A stretch of 64,000 nt of DNA from Oerskovia sp042887685 (lineage in GTDB: Bacteria; Actinomycetota; Actinomycetes; Actinomycetales; Cellulomonadaceae): NCBI RefSeq assembly GCF_042887685.1, contig NZ_JBHVOS010000007.1, positions 62,001 through 126,000 of the forward strand, read 5' to 3'. Shown one piece after another: positions 1 through 10,549 of this stretch. Position numbers and translations under genes: made by a program. The notes under the pieces are model-generated. The model was not told where the DNA came from. It did no database searches and saw only the letters and a program-made list of their open reading frames with translations. Numbering within the stretch: position 1 is the stretch's first letter; each line of letters starts with the position of its first letter.

Positions 1-396
1 ACCGTCACCATGAGCGACGGCACCACCACCACGAGCTCGCTCGTCGCGCACGACGCGTTCTCCGCGGAGCACGTCCGCCCGGCGGTCGACTACGCCTTCA
101 CGGTCACCGACGGCGACCGGACCGCGAGCGTCCAGGCGCAGTTCCCGGAGTGTCCGCCACCACCCACCGACGAGCCGACCACGCCCCCGAGCAGCGAGAA
201 GCCCTCGCAGCCCTCTGCGCCCACGGCGTCCCACGTCTCCGGGCAGCACAAGAAGGCCGGTCCGACCCACACCGCCAAGCCTGGTGCGCTGGCCACCACG
301 GGCGCGAGCCTGGGCGTCGCGCTCGCGATCGCGGCCGGGGCGGTGACGCTCGGGGTCGCACTGACCACGACCCGTCGCCGGCACGGCGGCCGCTGA
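1..396 (+). CDS. C-terminal end of a LAxTG-type sortase-anchored surface protein (5' truncated by window edge)
   Basis: The frame is open to the left edge, so only the last 131 residues are seen and the start lies outside. The visible part has a short possible beta-rich segment, then a Pro/Thr/Ser-rich cell-wall spanner of about 40 residues. A sorting signal follows: LATTG, a hydrophobic stretch of about 20 residues and a basic tail RRRHGGR. LAxTG is the motif expected for class E sortases of high-GC actinobacteria, so the mature protein is inferred to be covalently attached to peptidoglycan and displayed outside. An internal ATG at base 10 is not taken as the start because nothing shows a promoter or RBS. 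The function of the missing N-terminal part is unknown. Confidence 0.75.
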   Translation, partial: TVTMSDGTTTTSSLVAHDAFSAEHVRPAVDYAFTVTDGDRTASVQAQFPECPPPPTDEPTTPPSSEKPSQPSAPTASHVSGQHKKAGPTHTAKPGALATTGASLGVALAIAAGAVTLGVALTTTRRRHGGR

Positions 397-417
397 CCGG
401 TCCACCGCACGACCAGC

Positions 418-452
418 GCCGCACCTCGAACCGTCCGGGTTCGGGGTGCGGC
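418..452. terminator. Bidirectional hairpin terminator between convergent genes
   Basis: Arms 418-432 and 438-452 (15 pairs with one G-U) enclose the loop GTCCG. The hairpin lies between the stop of the surface protein and the stop of the convergent LacI gene, so it can serve both. There is no clear U tract, as is usual in this base composition. Confidence 0.7.
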
Positions 453-503
453 CTGCATTCCGGACGAGTGCGTCCGTGCCGAGGGCCTGCGGTGCGGCGG
501 CGG

Positions 504-1574
504 TCAGGCCGAGTCGCGCACCACGAGCGCAGGCTCGAACAGCACCGAACGGACCGCGAGCGACGGGTCCTCGATGCGTTCGAGCAGGAGCCGGACCATC
601 TCCCCCGCCATCTCCTCGACCGGCTGGCGCACGGTGGTCAGGGCGGGGCGGGCGCGCTGCGCGAGCGCGGTGTCGTCGAAGCCGATGACCGCGACGTCCT
701 CGGGGACCCGTCGCCCGCTCTCCCGGAGCACGTCGATCGCGCCCTGGGCCATGAGGTCGTTCCCGGCGAAGACCGCGTCGACGTGCGGAGCCCTCTCGAG
801 CAGCGCCCGCATCGCGGCGTCGCCGCTCTCTATCGTGAAGTTCCCCTCGACCGAGGGCACGTAGGCGTGCCCGTGCCGTGCGAGCGCGTCGCGGAACCCG
901 GCGAGCCGGTCGCTCGCCGCGGGCACCCCCAGCGGCCCCGAGACCGCCGCCGGCGCGGTCCTGCCGTCGGCCAGGAAGTGCTCGGCGGCCAGCGCTCCCC
1001 CGTCGCGGTTGGCCAGGTCGACGAAGCTGAGCGGGAGCGACGTCGCGGGACGTGCGAACAGCACTGCGGGCCGTCCGGCCTCGACCAGGAGCGCGGGCAG
1101 CGGGTCGTCGGCACGGGTCGAGACGTGCAGGACGCCGTCGGCGTTCCCCTGCCGCACGTACGAGACCACCTGGGCCCGCGCGGCGTCGTCCTCGGCCAGC
1201 ATGAGGACCGGGTGGACGTCGTGCGGTCGCAGGGCCCGGACGATGCCCGCGACGATGCGCCCGAAGAACGGGTCGTCGAACACGTGCCCCGCGTAACGGC
1301 TCCCGCCCGACCCGGGGTCGGTCGCGGGATCGGTCTCGGGGTCCGTCCCGGAGATCACGAGCGCGACGCTCCCGGTCCGGCGCGTGACGAGCGTGCGGGC
1401 CGCGCGGTGCGGGGCGTACCCCGTCGCGGCGACCGCGCTCAGCACGAGCTCCTGGAGGTCGGGCGCGACCTTGCGCTTGCCGTTGATGACGCGCGACGCG
1501 GTCGCGCGCGAGACGCCTGCGACGCGCGCGACGTCGTCGAGCGTCGGACCGGCGGCGGGACGGGGAGAAGTCAC
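504..1574 (-). CDS. LacI-family transcriptional regulator
   Basis: A 356-residue repressor of normal family length. The N-terminal LacI helix-turn-helix (TLDDVARVAGVSRATASRVI, about residues 11-30) with the hinge helix is followed by a type-1 periplasmic-binding-like sensor domain. The C-terminal part has the usual VAVIGFDDTALAQRARPALT signature. The GTG start at 1574 is supported by TAGCGT six bases upstream, which fits a leaderless transcript. An LacI-type palindrome at 1594-1611 sits in the -35 region of this promoter, so autorepression is likely. The divergent secreted glycosidase has a related palindrome just after its predicted transcription start. The protein therefore probably controls that polysaccharide-degrading pair in response to a sugar. 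The inducer is unknown. Confidence 0.93.
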   Translation of the reverse strand: MTSPRPAAGPTLDDVARVAGVSRATASRVINGKRKVAPDLQELVLSAVAATGYAPHRAARTLVTRRTGSVALVISGTDPETDPATDPGSGGSRYAGHVFDDPFFGRIVAGIVRALRPHDVHPVLMLAEDDAARAQVVSYVRQGNADGVLHVSTRADDPLPALLVEAGRPAVLFARPATSLPLSFVDLANRDGGALAAEHFLADGRTAPAAVSGPLGVPAASDRLAGFRDALARHGHAYVPSVEGNFTIESGDAAMRALLERAPHVDAVFAGNDLMAQGAIDVLRESGRRVPEDVAVIGFDDTALAQRARPALTTVRQPVEEMAGEMVRLLLERIEDPSLAVRSVLFEPALVVRDSA

Positions 1575-1593
1575 GGTGCGACGCTAGCACCTG

Positions 1594-1611
1594 TGGGATA
1601 GCGCTTTCCCA
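1594..1611. promoter_or_regulatory. LacI-type operator of the regulator gene
   Basis: TGGGATAGCGCTTTCCCA is an 18-base near-palindrome around AGCGCT. It resembles the CebR/CelR consensus TGGGAGCGCTCCCA known from cellulose regulators of actinobacteria, with a wider spacing. It lies just upstream of the -10 box TAGCGT (complement of 1581-1586) of the LacI gene. Confidence 0.7.
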
Positions 1612-1717
1612 CCCGGCGCTCCAACATCGGGGTTCAGGATGCCCGGATTTTCAACGATTACGGTCAGGATACCTTGCTGCCACACCCGACCGGGATTCAC
1701 CCGATCACCGCGGATCT

Positions 1718-1786
1718 GGGAACCGTTCCCTTGACAGGCTCACGGAACGCCGGAATACTCCGAAATCGGGTAAGAGCGCTCTCCCA
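1718..1786 (+). promoter_or_regulatory. Promoter and LacI-type operator of the secreted glycosidase
   Basis: TTGACA at 1731-1736, a 17-base spacer and AATACT at 1754-1759 form a near-consensus promoter with a predicted start near 1766. The palindrome AGAGCGCTCT (1773-1782, inside GGGTAAG...TCTCCCA, 1768-1786) lies immediately downstream, where a bound LacI protein would block elongation. A second palindrome, GGGAAC C GTTCCC (1718-1730), touches the upstream side of the -35 box and could bind the same or another regulator. Confidence 0.7.
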
Positions 1787-1869
1787 GATGGATCCAGCTC
1801 GACGAAGAACTGACTCCCGGAGCCTGACCGACGACGGCCAGGACTCCCGTCTCCCCCGAGAGGTAGAAC

Positions 1870-4107
<2,238 letters not shown>

Positions 4108-4114
4108 CGAGACC

Positions 4115-4147
4115 CCGGGTGGGAGCAGCGCCCCTGCTCCCACCCGG
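4115..4147 (+). terminator. Strong hairpin terminator after the glycosidase
   Basis: A perfect 14-pair stem (4115-4128 with 4134-4147) with loop CGCCC starts eight bases after the stop codon. There is no U tract. It may reduce rather than abolish read-through into the DUF1996 gene, which has no obvious promoter of its own. Confidence 0.75.
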
Positions 4148-4230
4148 ACCCGCGCCCGGGGGCCACCGCACGGTGGTGGGCGCGTCGCGCTCCGGCGCGA
4201 CCTCCCGACGACGACGTCACAGGAGGAAGC

Positions 4231-5655
4231 ATGCACCGCACCGTTCCCACGTCCCGCCTCGCGCGCGGGCACACGTCCCGCCCGGCTCCCCGTGCCCGAC
4301 GGCGCACGCGCGCCCTGGTCGGGTCGCTCGCCGTGGCCGCTCTGGTCACCTCGTCCGCGGTCGCGCTCGGCGTGGCCGGTCCGGCGACCGCCGCACCCGG
4401 GACCCTGCTCTCGCAGGGCGCCGCGACGGAGGCGTCGAGCTCCGAGTCCGGCGGGCTCGGTCCGCGGTTCGCGGTCGACGGCGACCGGTCGACCCGGTGG
4501 GCCAGCTCGCCGGGCGACGACCAGTGGTTCCGCGTGGACCTGGGCGGCTCGTACGCGCTCGACCGCGTGGTCCTCGACTGGGAGGCCGCGTACGGCAGGG
4601 CGTTCACGATCCAGGTGTCCGACGACGCCACGACCTGGTCGACGGCGGCGACCGTGACGGCCGGCACGGGCGGGCTCCAGTCCCTCGACGTCGAGGCGAC
4701 GGGCCGGTACGTCCAGCTCGTCGGGACCCAGCGCGCCACGGGCTACGGCTACTCGCTGTTCGAGCTCCAGGTCTTCGGCGACGGCACGCCCGTCGAGGTC
4801 CCCGAGACCCCGGTGTTCGACGACGAGGTCACGCACCACGAGTTCCAGGCGAACTGCTCGTTCTCGCACTTCGCGAACGACGACCCCATCGTCTTCCCGG
4901 GGCAGCCCGGCGCATCGCACCTGCACACGTTCGTCGGCAACCGGTCGACGAACGCCTTCACGACCCCGGAGTCGCTCTTCGCGAGCACCGACTCGACGTG
5001 CACGGTCCCCCAGGACCACTCGTCGTACTGGTTCCCCGCGCTGTACCGCGGGGACACCCCGGTCGCACCGGACATCCCCATGACGATCTACTACAAGTCG
5101 GGGATCGACGACTACACCCAGGTCGTCCCGTTCCCCGCGGGCCTGGAGTTCGTCGCGGGCGACATGATGGCCACGGTCGACTCGTTCCGCACGGCCCCGG
5201 GCGCGGTCGAGGGCTGGGAGTGCGGCGAGATCTCCAAGAGCTGGTCGATCCCGGACCACTGCGCCCCGGGAAGCCAGCTCAACCTGCGCTACCAGTCGCC
5301 GAGCTGCTGGGACGGCATTCACCTGACTCCCGGTGCGGCCTCGCACATGGGGCACGGTACGCACATGGCCTACCCGGTCGCGGGCCAGTGCCCCCTGACC
5401 CACCCGGTCGCGGTGCCCATGCTCGAGTTCAAGATCGCCTGGCCCGTGAGCGGCGACATGTCGGACGTGCGGCTGGCCAGCGGCTCTGACCAGTCGTGGC
5501 ACTACGACTTCGTCAACGCCTGGGAGCCGGACGTGCTCGCCGCGCTCGTGAAGCAGTGCATCAACGGCGGTCTCCAGTGCAACCCGCGCGGGTACGACCT
5601 CTACAAGCCGCACCGCGGGACGGTCCTCGACGAGGACTTCGTCCTGGTCGGCTGA
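4231..5655 (+). CDS. Secreted discoidin-domain protein with DUF1996 domain
   Basis: 474 residues behind an excellent ribosome site (AGGAGG, 4220-4225). The signal peptide ends near an ATA/A-type site at about residue 53. An F5/8 type C domain follows (about 58-180), very close in sequence to the N-terminal domain of the preceding glycosidase. The rest is a DUF1996-type domain (about 195-470) with conserved His/Cys features: HHEFQANCSFSHF, HLHTFVGN, SCWDG, SHMGHGTHMA and CPLTHPVAVPMLEF. DUF1996 is best known from fungi and some bacteria and its activity is not established. The His-rich conserved positions suggest metal binding, which is inference. Location and shared binding domain imply it acts on the same extracellular polymer as its neighbour. 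Confidence 0.85.
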   Translation: MHRTVPTSRLARGHTSRPAPRARRRTRALVGSLAVAALVTSSAVALGVAGPATAAPGTLLSQGAATEASSSESGGLGPRFAVDGDRSTRWASSPGDDQWFRVDLGGSYALDRVVLDWEAAYGRAFTIQVSDDATTWSTAATVTAGTGGLQSLDVEATGRYVQLVGTQRATGYGYSLFELQVFGDGTPVEVPETPVFDDEVTHHEFQANCSFSHFANDDPIVFPGQPGASHLHTFVGNRSTNAFTTPESLFASTDSTCTVPQDHSSYWFPALYRGDTPVAPDIPMTIYYKSGIDDYTQVVPFPAGLEFVAGDMMATVDSFRTAPGAVEGWECGEISKSWSIPDHCAPGSQLNLRYQSPSCWDGIHLTPGAASHMGHGTHMAYPVAGQCPLTHPVAVPMLEFKIAWPVSGDMSDVRLASGSDQSWHYDFVNAWEPDVLAALVKQCINGGLQCNPRGYDLYKPHRGTVLDEDFVLVG

Positions 5656-5720
5656 CCTGCCCACGCAGGGCGCTCCCGCCGAGGGTCGCGGTCCGTCGGG
5701 GCGACGTCCCGTCGGAGGGG

Positions 5721-7997
5721 TCAGGCGTCGGCCGGCGGGATCGGGAAGTTCGCCGAGAACAGGTTCGTCGGGTCGACCTGACGCTTGACCTGGCGCAGGC
5801 GCGAGAGCGTCGGCTCGGGGAACGCCTCGCGCAGGCGCTCGGGACGGGTGTCGGTCTCGAACGAGAGGTAGAGCCCGTCGGTGTGCGGGTGCACGAGCTC
5901 GTCCCACGCGCCGTCGATCCCCCCGGGCCCGCGGCGCGACCCGAAGGCCGCGACGGAGAAGTTCTGCGTGCGGTGCGCGTACGCCGTCGCGTCGGGCGCG
6001 ACGTCGTTGACCGCCCCGCCGACCGCGCGGAGCTGGAGGAGCTGCGCGCCGCCGCCGTCCAGGAAGCGGGCGAGGTCGCGGGCCGTGGCCCGGTCGACGT
6101 GCTCGATCAGACCCGAGCGAGAGGCGGGCTCGCCTCCGCCCGAGTGCTGGGCGTCGGCGCGGCGCACGATGCCCGAGTACGGCGTCAGCACGGCCTGGTG
6201 GTCGAGCAGCGGGGCCGAGTCGGCAAGGGCCTCGAGCGCACGGATCGCGGCCCCCGTGTCGTCGTCGGCCCACACGGTCATGAGCTGGGCCATGGGGCCG
6301 CGACCACCACGAGCCCCGCTCATGTGCAGGAAGCTCGTGAGCTCGCGGGGCGCCGACTCGACGGTCGCGGCCCAGCGTTCGAGCAGACCTGCGGTGTCCG
6401 ACGCGTCGAGCACCATGGTCGAGTAGACGAGGTCGGTCACGGGTGTCGCCTCGACGTCGACCCAGGTCACGACGCCCATGTTGCCGCCCGCCCCGCGCAG
6501 GGCCCAGAAGAGCGCGGGGTCGTTCTCGGCGTCGACGACACGCACCCGACCATCCGCGGTCACGACCTGCGCCGCGACCACGTGGTCGATCGTCAGGCCG
6601 TGCTTGCGGCCCATCAGGCCGATGCCTCCGGTCGTGGCGATGCCGCCGACGCCCACGCCGCCCGAGTCGCCCGAGCTGATCGCGAGCCCGTGCGGGGAGA
6701 GCACCTCGGCGACCTGGCCCCACGTCCCGCCCGCGCCCAGGCGCACGCGGTGCGAGCCGCCGTCGGGCACGGTGACCTGGTCCAGGGCCCCGACGTCGAG
6801 GAGCACGCCACCGTCGTTGGTCGACCGGCCGCTGATGCCGTGGCCCGCCGAGCGGACCGCGAGCGGCACACCCTGCTCGCCGGCCCAGACGACGGCCTCG
6901 GCGACCTCGTCCGCGGTGCGCGGGCGGAGCACGACGCCCGGGGCGCCCGAGCGCATGTAGGTGTGGCGGACCGAGTCGTAGGCGCGGTCGCCGGGCTCGA
7001 CGGCGCGCTCGGCCAGCGACGCGGGCAGGCCGTCGTAGTCGATCCCGTCGCGACGGGCCGCCAGCGCCAGGGTGCCGCGACGGCGACCGGCCGGAGCCGT
7101 GCCCGCCGACCGGCGCTCGGTCGCGACGAGCTCGCGCAGCGCCGGGGCGACCTCCTCGCCGAAGACCTGGATCTCGCGCGGGTCGTCGGTCGCGAGGACG
7201 AACCCCGAGACGCCGTCCTCGAGCGCGAGGTTGCCGAGCTCCTCGACCCACTGCTCGGCCGGGCCCTGGAGGTAGCCGAGGCGGTTCGGCGTGAACCTGC
7301 CGTTGATGTTGACCATGCGGCGCACCGCGCTGGGGTCGCGACCGGCCGCGAGGGCGGCCTCGTCGATCACGGTGTTGCCCTTGGCGAGGTCGCCGGGCTG
7401 GAGGTAGGACATCGAGGGCAGCCAGCCGTCGCCCTTGCGGCCGATGAGCCGCTGCATGCGCGGCTTGACGGCGCCGATCCAGATCGGGATGTCGTGCGCG
7501 GGGGCCGGGCCCCGCTTGGCGCCATCGACCTGGTGGTGCGTGCCGTGCACGCGCAGCGGGGTGCGGTCGCTCGTGTCCCAGATGCCGCGGATGATGTCGA
7601 CGGCCTCGTCGAGGGCCGTGACGGCCTCGCCCGGTGTCAGGCGCTGGGCTCCCATGGCCTCGATCGCGTCCCAGAACGCGCCCGCACCCAGCCCCATGGC
7701 GAAGCGTCCGCCCGAGAGCAGGTCGAGGCTCGCGGCCGCGCGGGCCAGGACGGCCGGCGGGCGCAGCGGCAGGTTGTGGACGTTGGCCGCGACGTGCACA
7801 CGCTCGGTCGCGGCGGCGACCCAGGTCATGAGCGTCCAGGCGTCGAGGAAGGAGGGCTGGTAGGGGTGGTCCTGGAAGGTCACGAGGTCGAGCCCGGAGT
7901 TCTCGGTGATCTGCGCGAGGCGCACGGGCGCCTGCGGGTCGCTGTTCTGCGGGGTCAGGAAGGTCCCGAGGATGAGGTCGTGGCCGTAGTCCGTCAT
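5721..7997 (-). CDS. Fused luciferase-like (LLM, F420/flavin) oxidoreductase and FAD-linked BBE-type oxidase
   Basis: 758 residues in one frame. Residues 1 to about 310 are a luciferase-like monooxygenase domain (start LILGTFLTPQNSD, then LDLLSGGRFAMGLGAG and GDGWLPS), a family that uses FMN or F420. After a short linker, residues about 345-758 form a VAO/berberine-bridge-type FAD domain with RSAGHGISG, whose His386 is at the position that links FAD covalently. The usual second Cys anchor (GxCPxVG) is replaced by GDSGGVG, so single covalent attachment is predicted. The C-terminus NLFSANFPIPP is the BBE substrate-domain signature. No signal peptide is present, so it is cytoplasmic. It is divergent from a MarR gene with an operator-like palindrome between them. 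The substrate is unknown. Confidence 0.9.
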   Translation of the reverse strand: MTDYGHDLILGTFLTPQNSDPQAPVRLAQITENSGLDLVTFQDHPYQPSFLDAWTLMTWVAAATERVHVAANVHNLPLRPPAVLARAAASLDLLSGGRFAMGLGAGAFWDAIEAMGAQRLTPGEAVTALDEAVDIIRGIWDTSDRTPLRVHGTHHQVDGAKRGPAPAHDIPIWIGAVKPRMQRLIGRKGDGWLPSMSYLQPGDLAKGNTVIDEAALAAGRDPSAVRRMVNINGRFTPNRLGYLQGPAEQWVEELGNLALEDGVSGFVLATDDPREIQVFGEEVAPALRELVATERRSAGTAPAGRRRGTLALAARRDGIDYDGLPASLAERAVEPGDRAYDSVRHTYMRSGAPGVVLRPRTADEVAEAVVWAGEQGVPLAVRSAGHGISGRSTNDGGVLLDVGALDQVTVPDGGSHRVRLGAGGTWGQVAEVLSPHGLAISSGDSGGVGVGGIATTGGIGLMGRKHGLTIDHVVAAQVVTADGRVRVVDAENDPALFWALRGAGGNMGVVTWVDVEATPVTDLVYSTMVLDASDTAGLLERWAATVESAPRELTSFLHMSGARGGRGPMAQLMTVWADDDTGAAIRALEALADSAPLLDHQAVLTPYSGIVRRADAQHSGGGEPASRSGLIEHVDRATARDLARFLDGGGAQLLQLRAVGGAVNDVAPDATAYAHRTQNFSVAAFGSRRGPGGIDGAWDELVHPHTDGLYLSFETDTRPERLREAFPEPTLSRLRQVKRQVDPTNLFSANFPIPPADA

Positions 7998-8042
7998 GCG
8001 TGCGCGCTCCGTGTGCCGCGGGGGCGGCGGTCGTCTCCAAAG

Positions 8043-8063
8043 ATCGTCTGAGTTACAGACGAT
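8043..8063. promoter_or_regulatory. MarR-type operator between divergent genes
   Basis: ATCGTCTG AGTTA CAGACGAT is a perfect 8-base inverted repeat with a 5-base centre. It lies in the 117-base gap between the LLM/FAD fusion gene and the MarR gene, overlapping the region where both promoters must lie. This is the arrangement typical of MarR autoregulation. Confidence 0.7.
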
Positions 8064-8114
8064 ATCACCAGCAACTCATCTTCCATCGAGATCATTCCGA
8101 TGTATCCTGGTCCC

Positions 8115-8633
8115 GTGACCCTCGCGACGCCGGACACCACCCGCACCCCCAGCCCCCTCGGCTGGTCGCTCACCGCGCTCCTGCGCGAGTGGAGCGCGCG
8201 CGTCGACTCGCTCGCCGAGGACCTGCCCGACGGGACGCGCTGCTACCAGGTGCTCTCCGCCGTCGTGCACGACACCCCGCCCAGCCAGGCCGCGCTCGCC
8301 GCACGCCTCGGCATCGACCGGACCGTCATGACCTACCTCATCGACAAGTACGTCGGCTGCGACCTCGTCGAACGCCAGGCCGACCCGACCGACCGCCGGA
8401 CCCGGCGCATCGTCGCGACCGCCAAGGGGCGCGAGGTCCTCGCGGACCTCGACGCTCGCGTCGCCGCAGCCGAGGAGGACCTGCTCGGAGGCCTCGACCG
8501 CGCCGACCGCGCGACCCTGCGCCGCCTGCTCGACCTCGCCGCAGACGGGGCGAGCCACGACGAGGACCGGTGCGCCGTCGTCGTGCAGGGCATGGACGCC
8601 GCGTCCTCGACACGGGCACGCGCCCCGCGCTAG
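8115..8633 (+). CDS. MarR-family transcriptional regulator
   Basis: 172 residues with a winged helix: PSQAALAARLGIDRTVMTYL as recognition helices, then LVERQADPTDRRTRRIVAT as the wing, the hallmark DxRxR motif of MarR proteins. I chose GTG at 8115 because TATCCT (8103-8108) lies six bases upstream as a leaderless -10 box. An in-frame ATG at 8100 would overlap that box. It is probably the ligand-responsive repressor of the divergent LLM/FAD oxidoreductase, acting at the 8043-8063 palindrome. Its stop overlaps by four bases the stop of the convergent membrane-protein gene. Confidence 0.88.
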   Translation: MTLATPDTTRTPSPLGWSLTALLREWSARVDSLAEDLPDGTRCYQVLSAVVHDTPPSQAALAARLGIDRTVMTYLIDKYVGCDLVERQADPTDRRTRRIVATAKGREVLADLDARVAAAEEDLLGGLDRADRATLRRLLDLAADGASHDEDRCAVVVQGMDAASSTRARAPR

Positions 8634-9274
8634 CCCGCGACCGCAGGTGCGGGGATCGTCCGCCGGGACAGCAGCGCCGCCACGAGGAAGCACAGCGCTC
8701 CGAGCAACGTGCCCATGTTCGCCCAGTACGCGCTCACCAACGAGTCCGTCTGCGGCACCACGTACGCCCCCACGGCCGACGCGCCGAAGAGGACCGACCC
8801 CACGAGGTTGAGCCACGTCCCGTGCCACGTGCGCGCGTCCGTGTCCCACAGGTTCCCGCGGTCCCTCGTCGCGACGACCGCGAACGCGCTCGAGACGAGG
8901 AACGCGACCGACCCGTACGCGTCGGGACGCCATCCCGCCCCCAGCCGCTCCGGGTCGTCGATCGCCCCACCCAGGGCCGCCGCCGTGCTGATGTTGAAGA
9001 ACACCGTCCCGACGAGCTGGACCGCCGCCGACCACCAGTCCCACCGGTCGGCCGGGTTCGCGCCCCGCCGCGGGACCCGCCGACCGCTCAGGCTCAGCTG
9101 CACCGTCGCGGCGAACGTGAAGAACACCGACCCCACGCAGAACGTCACGCCCACCAGGACCGGCCCCACCGCGTCGGCGTAGGGCGGCAGCGCGCCCACC
9201 AGGAAGCACAACGACCCGACGACGAACCCCCACGCCTCGCGGCGCAGTCGACGGACCCGCTGGTCACCAGCCAT
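8630..9274 (-). CDS. YrhK-domain integral membrane protein
   Basis: 214 residues with about six transmembrane segments. The segments WWSAAVQLVGTVFFNISTAAA and GSVAFLVSSAF match the YrhK-like membrane family, whose function is unknown. The arrangement looks like two related halves: an N-terminal pair of helices with a GSLCFLVGALPPY-type motif, and a similar LLGALCFLVAALL at the C-terminus. The start ATG at 9274 has CACGCT six bases upstream, a weak leaderless -10. It stands alone, convergent with the MarR gene. Confidence 0.75.
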   Translation of the reverse strand: MAGDQRVRRLRREAWGFVVGSLCFLVGALPPYADAVGPVLVGVTFCVGSVFFTFAATVQLSLSGRRVPRRGANPADRWDWWSAAVQLVGTVFFNISTAAALGGAIDDPERLGAGWRPDAYGSVAFLVSSAFAVVATRDRGNLWDTDARTWHGTWLNLVGSVLFGASAVGAYVVPQTDSLVSAYWANMGTLLGALCFLVAALLSRRTIPAPAVAG

Positions 9275-9326
9275 GCGCCCAGCGTGGCACGACGCCGGGC
9301 CGGCGTCGCGGCGGCCCTGGGGCGGG

Positions 9327-10349
9327 TCAGCGCGTGGGCGTCTGCACGACCTGCCCGGCCCACGCGAAGCCGCCGCCGAAGCCGATGAGCAGCGCGGGCA
9401 CCCCTGCGGGGACCTTGCCCGAGTGCCACCACTTCGACAGGCCCAGCGGGATGCTCGCGGCAGACGTGTTGCCCGACTCGGTGATGTCCGTGACGACGAC
9501 CTTGTCCTCGAGGCCCAGCGCCTTCGCGAGCGGCTCGATGATGCGCAGGTTCGCCTGGTGCGCGACGAGCACCTCGATGTCGTCGAGCGTCAGGCCCGAC
9601 TTCTCGACCGCGGCCCGCGCCCGGTCCGCCGCGCGCGTGATGGCCCAGCGGAACACCGCCCGCCCGTCCTGCACGAACTTCTCGTCCGGTGCCTCGATGA
9701 GCACGGCCGGGGTGAGCTCGGGCTCCGAGCCCCACGCGACCGGCCCGATCCCCGGGGTGTCGGTGCCCTGGACGACGAACGCGCCCGCGCCGTCGGCCGT
9801 GAGGATGCACGTCACGCGGTCGGTCCAGTCGGTGAAGTCGGTGAGCTTCTCGGCGCCGATCACGAGGGCCGTCGTCGCGGAGCCCGTGCGGATCGCCTGG
9901 TCCGCGAGCGCCAGGGCGTGCGCGAAGCCCGAGCACGCGACGTTGACGTCCAGGATCACGGGCCCGACGACGCCGCGCAGGTCGGGCGCGTCCTCCTCCT
10001 CGGGCGTGGACTGGCCGGGCATGACGCCCGTGCGCAGGTTGTACGCCACGCGGCCCGCCGTGTTGGGCGAGCGGTCACGGGCCGTGGCCGTCGCGACGAT
10101 GACCATGTCGACCTCGCTCGCCGCGACACCGGCGTCCTGCAGGGCGTGCCGGGCAGCGGCGGTGGCCATGTCGGCGACCGTCTCGTCCTCGGCCGCGACG
10201 TGTCGCGTCACGATCCCGGTGCGGGACCGGATCCACTCGTCGTTGGTCTCGACCAGCTGCGCGATGTCGTCGTTGGTGAGCGTCTTCTCGGGCTGGTGGT
10301 GACCGATCCCGACGATGCGCGAGCCGGCGGCTCCGGTGAGGGTGAGCAT
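9327..10349 (-). CDS. fabH: Beta-ketoacyl-ACP synthase III (FabH) family protein
   Basis: 340 residues, close to the FabH norm. It shows TNDEWIRSRTGIVTRH near the N-terminus, the nucleophile region VNVACSGFAHAL, the His box VAHQANLRIIEPLAKALGL and the Asn box ITESGNTSAASIPLGL, giving a complete Cys-His-Asn triad. It condenses an acyl-CoA with malonyl-ACP to start fatty acid synthesis. Because it is not next to fabD, acpP or fabF, it could be a second FabH or one with a special starter unit. ATG at 10349 is chosen because it begins the conserved domain and has GGGGGA upstream. Longer frames to 10520 encode only Pro/Arg-rich non-conserved sequence. Confidence 0.9.
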   Translation of the reverse strand: MLTLTGAAGSRIVGIGHHQPEKTLTNDDIAQLVETNDEWIRSRTGIVTRHVAAEDETVADMATAAARHALQDAGVAASEVDMVIVATATARDRSPNTAGRVAYNLRTGVMPGQSTPEEEDAPDLRGVVGPVILDVNVACSGFAHALALADQAIRTGSATTALVIGAEKLTDFTDWTDRVTCILTADGAGAFVVQGTDTPGIGPVAWGSEPELTPAVLIEAPDEKFVQDGRAVFRWAITRAADRARAAVEKSGLTLDDIEVLVAHQANLRIIEPLAKALGLEDKVVVTDITESGNTSAASIPLGLSKWWHSGKVPAGVPALLIGFGGGFAWAGQVVQTPTR

Positions 10350-10549
10350 GGGTCGATCATTCCCCCGGGTGGGCGGATCGACCAAGTCGCCGGTGCGGAC
10401 CCCGCCCGTGGAGCGGGCCCCGGGGCCGTGCCCGCCGCCGCTGGGCGAGATCCTCCCCCAGGCACGACCATGGGAGGAAGGCGGCACGAGCCACGGCACC
10501 ACGAGCCGCGCCGGCCGCAACCTGCATCGACGACGACAGGGGCATCGCC

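Noticed and set aside
8100..8114. ATG at 8100 as MarR start
   Set aside because: It would overlap the -10 box TATCCT; GTG at 8115 fits leaderless spacing. The alternative is not excluded.
9327..10520. Longer fabH reading frame starting at 10520
   Set aside because: The extra 57 residues are Arg/Pro/Gly-rich and unlike FabH. The ATG at 10349 begins the family sequence and has a ribosome site.
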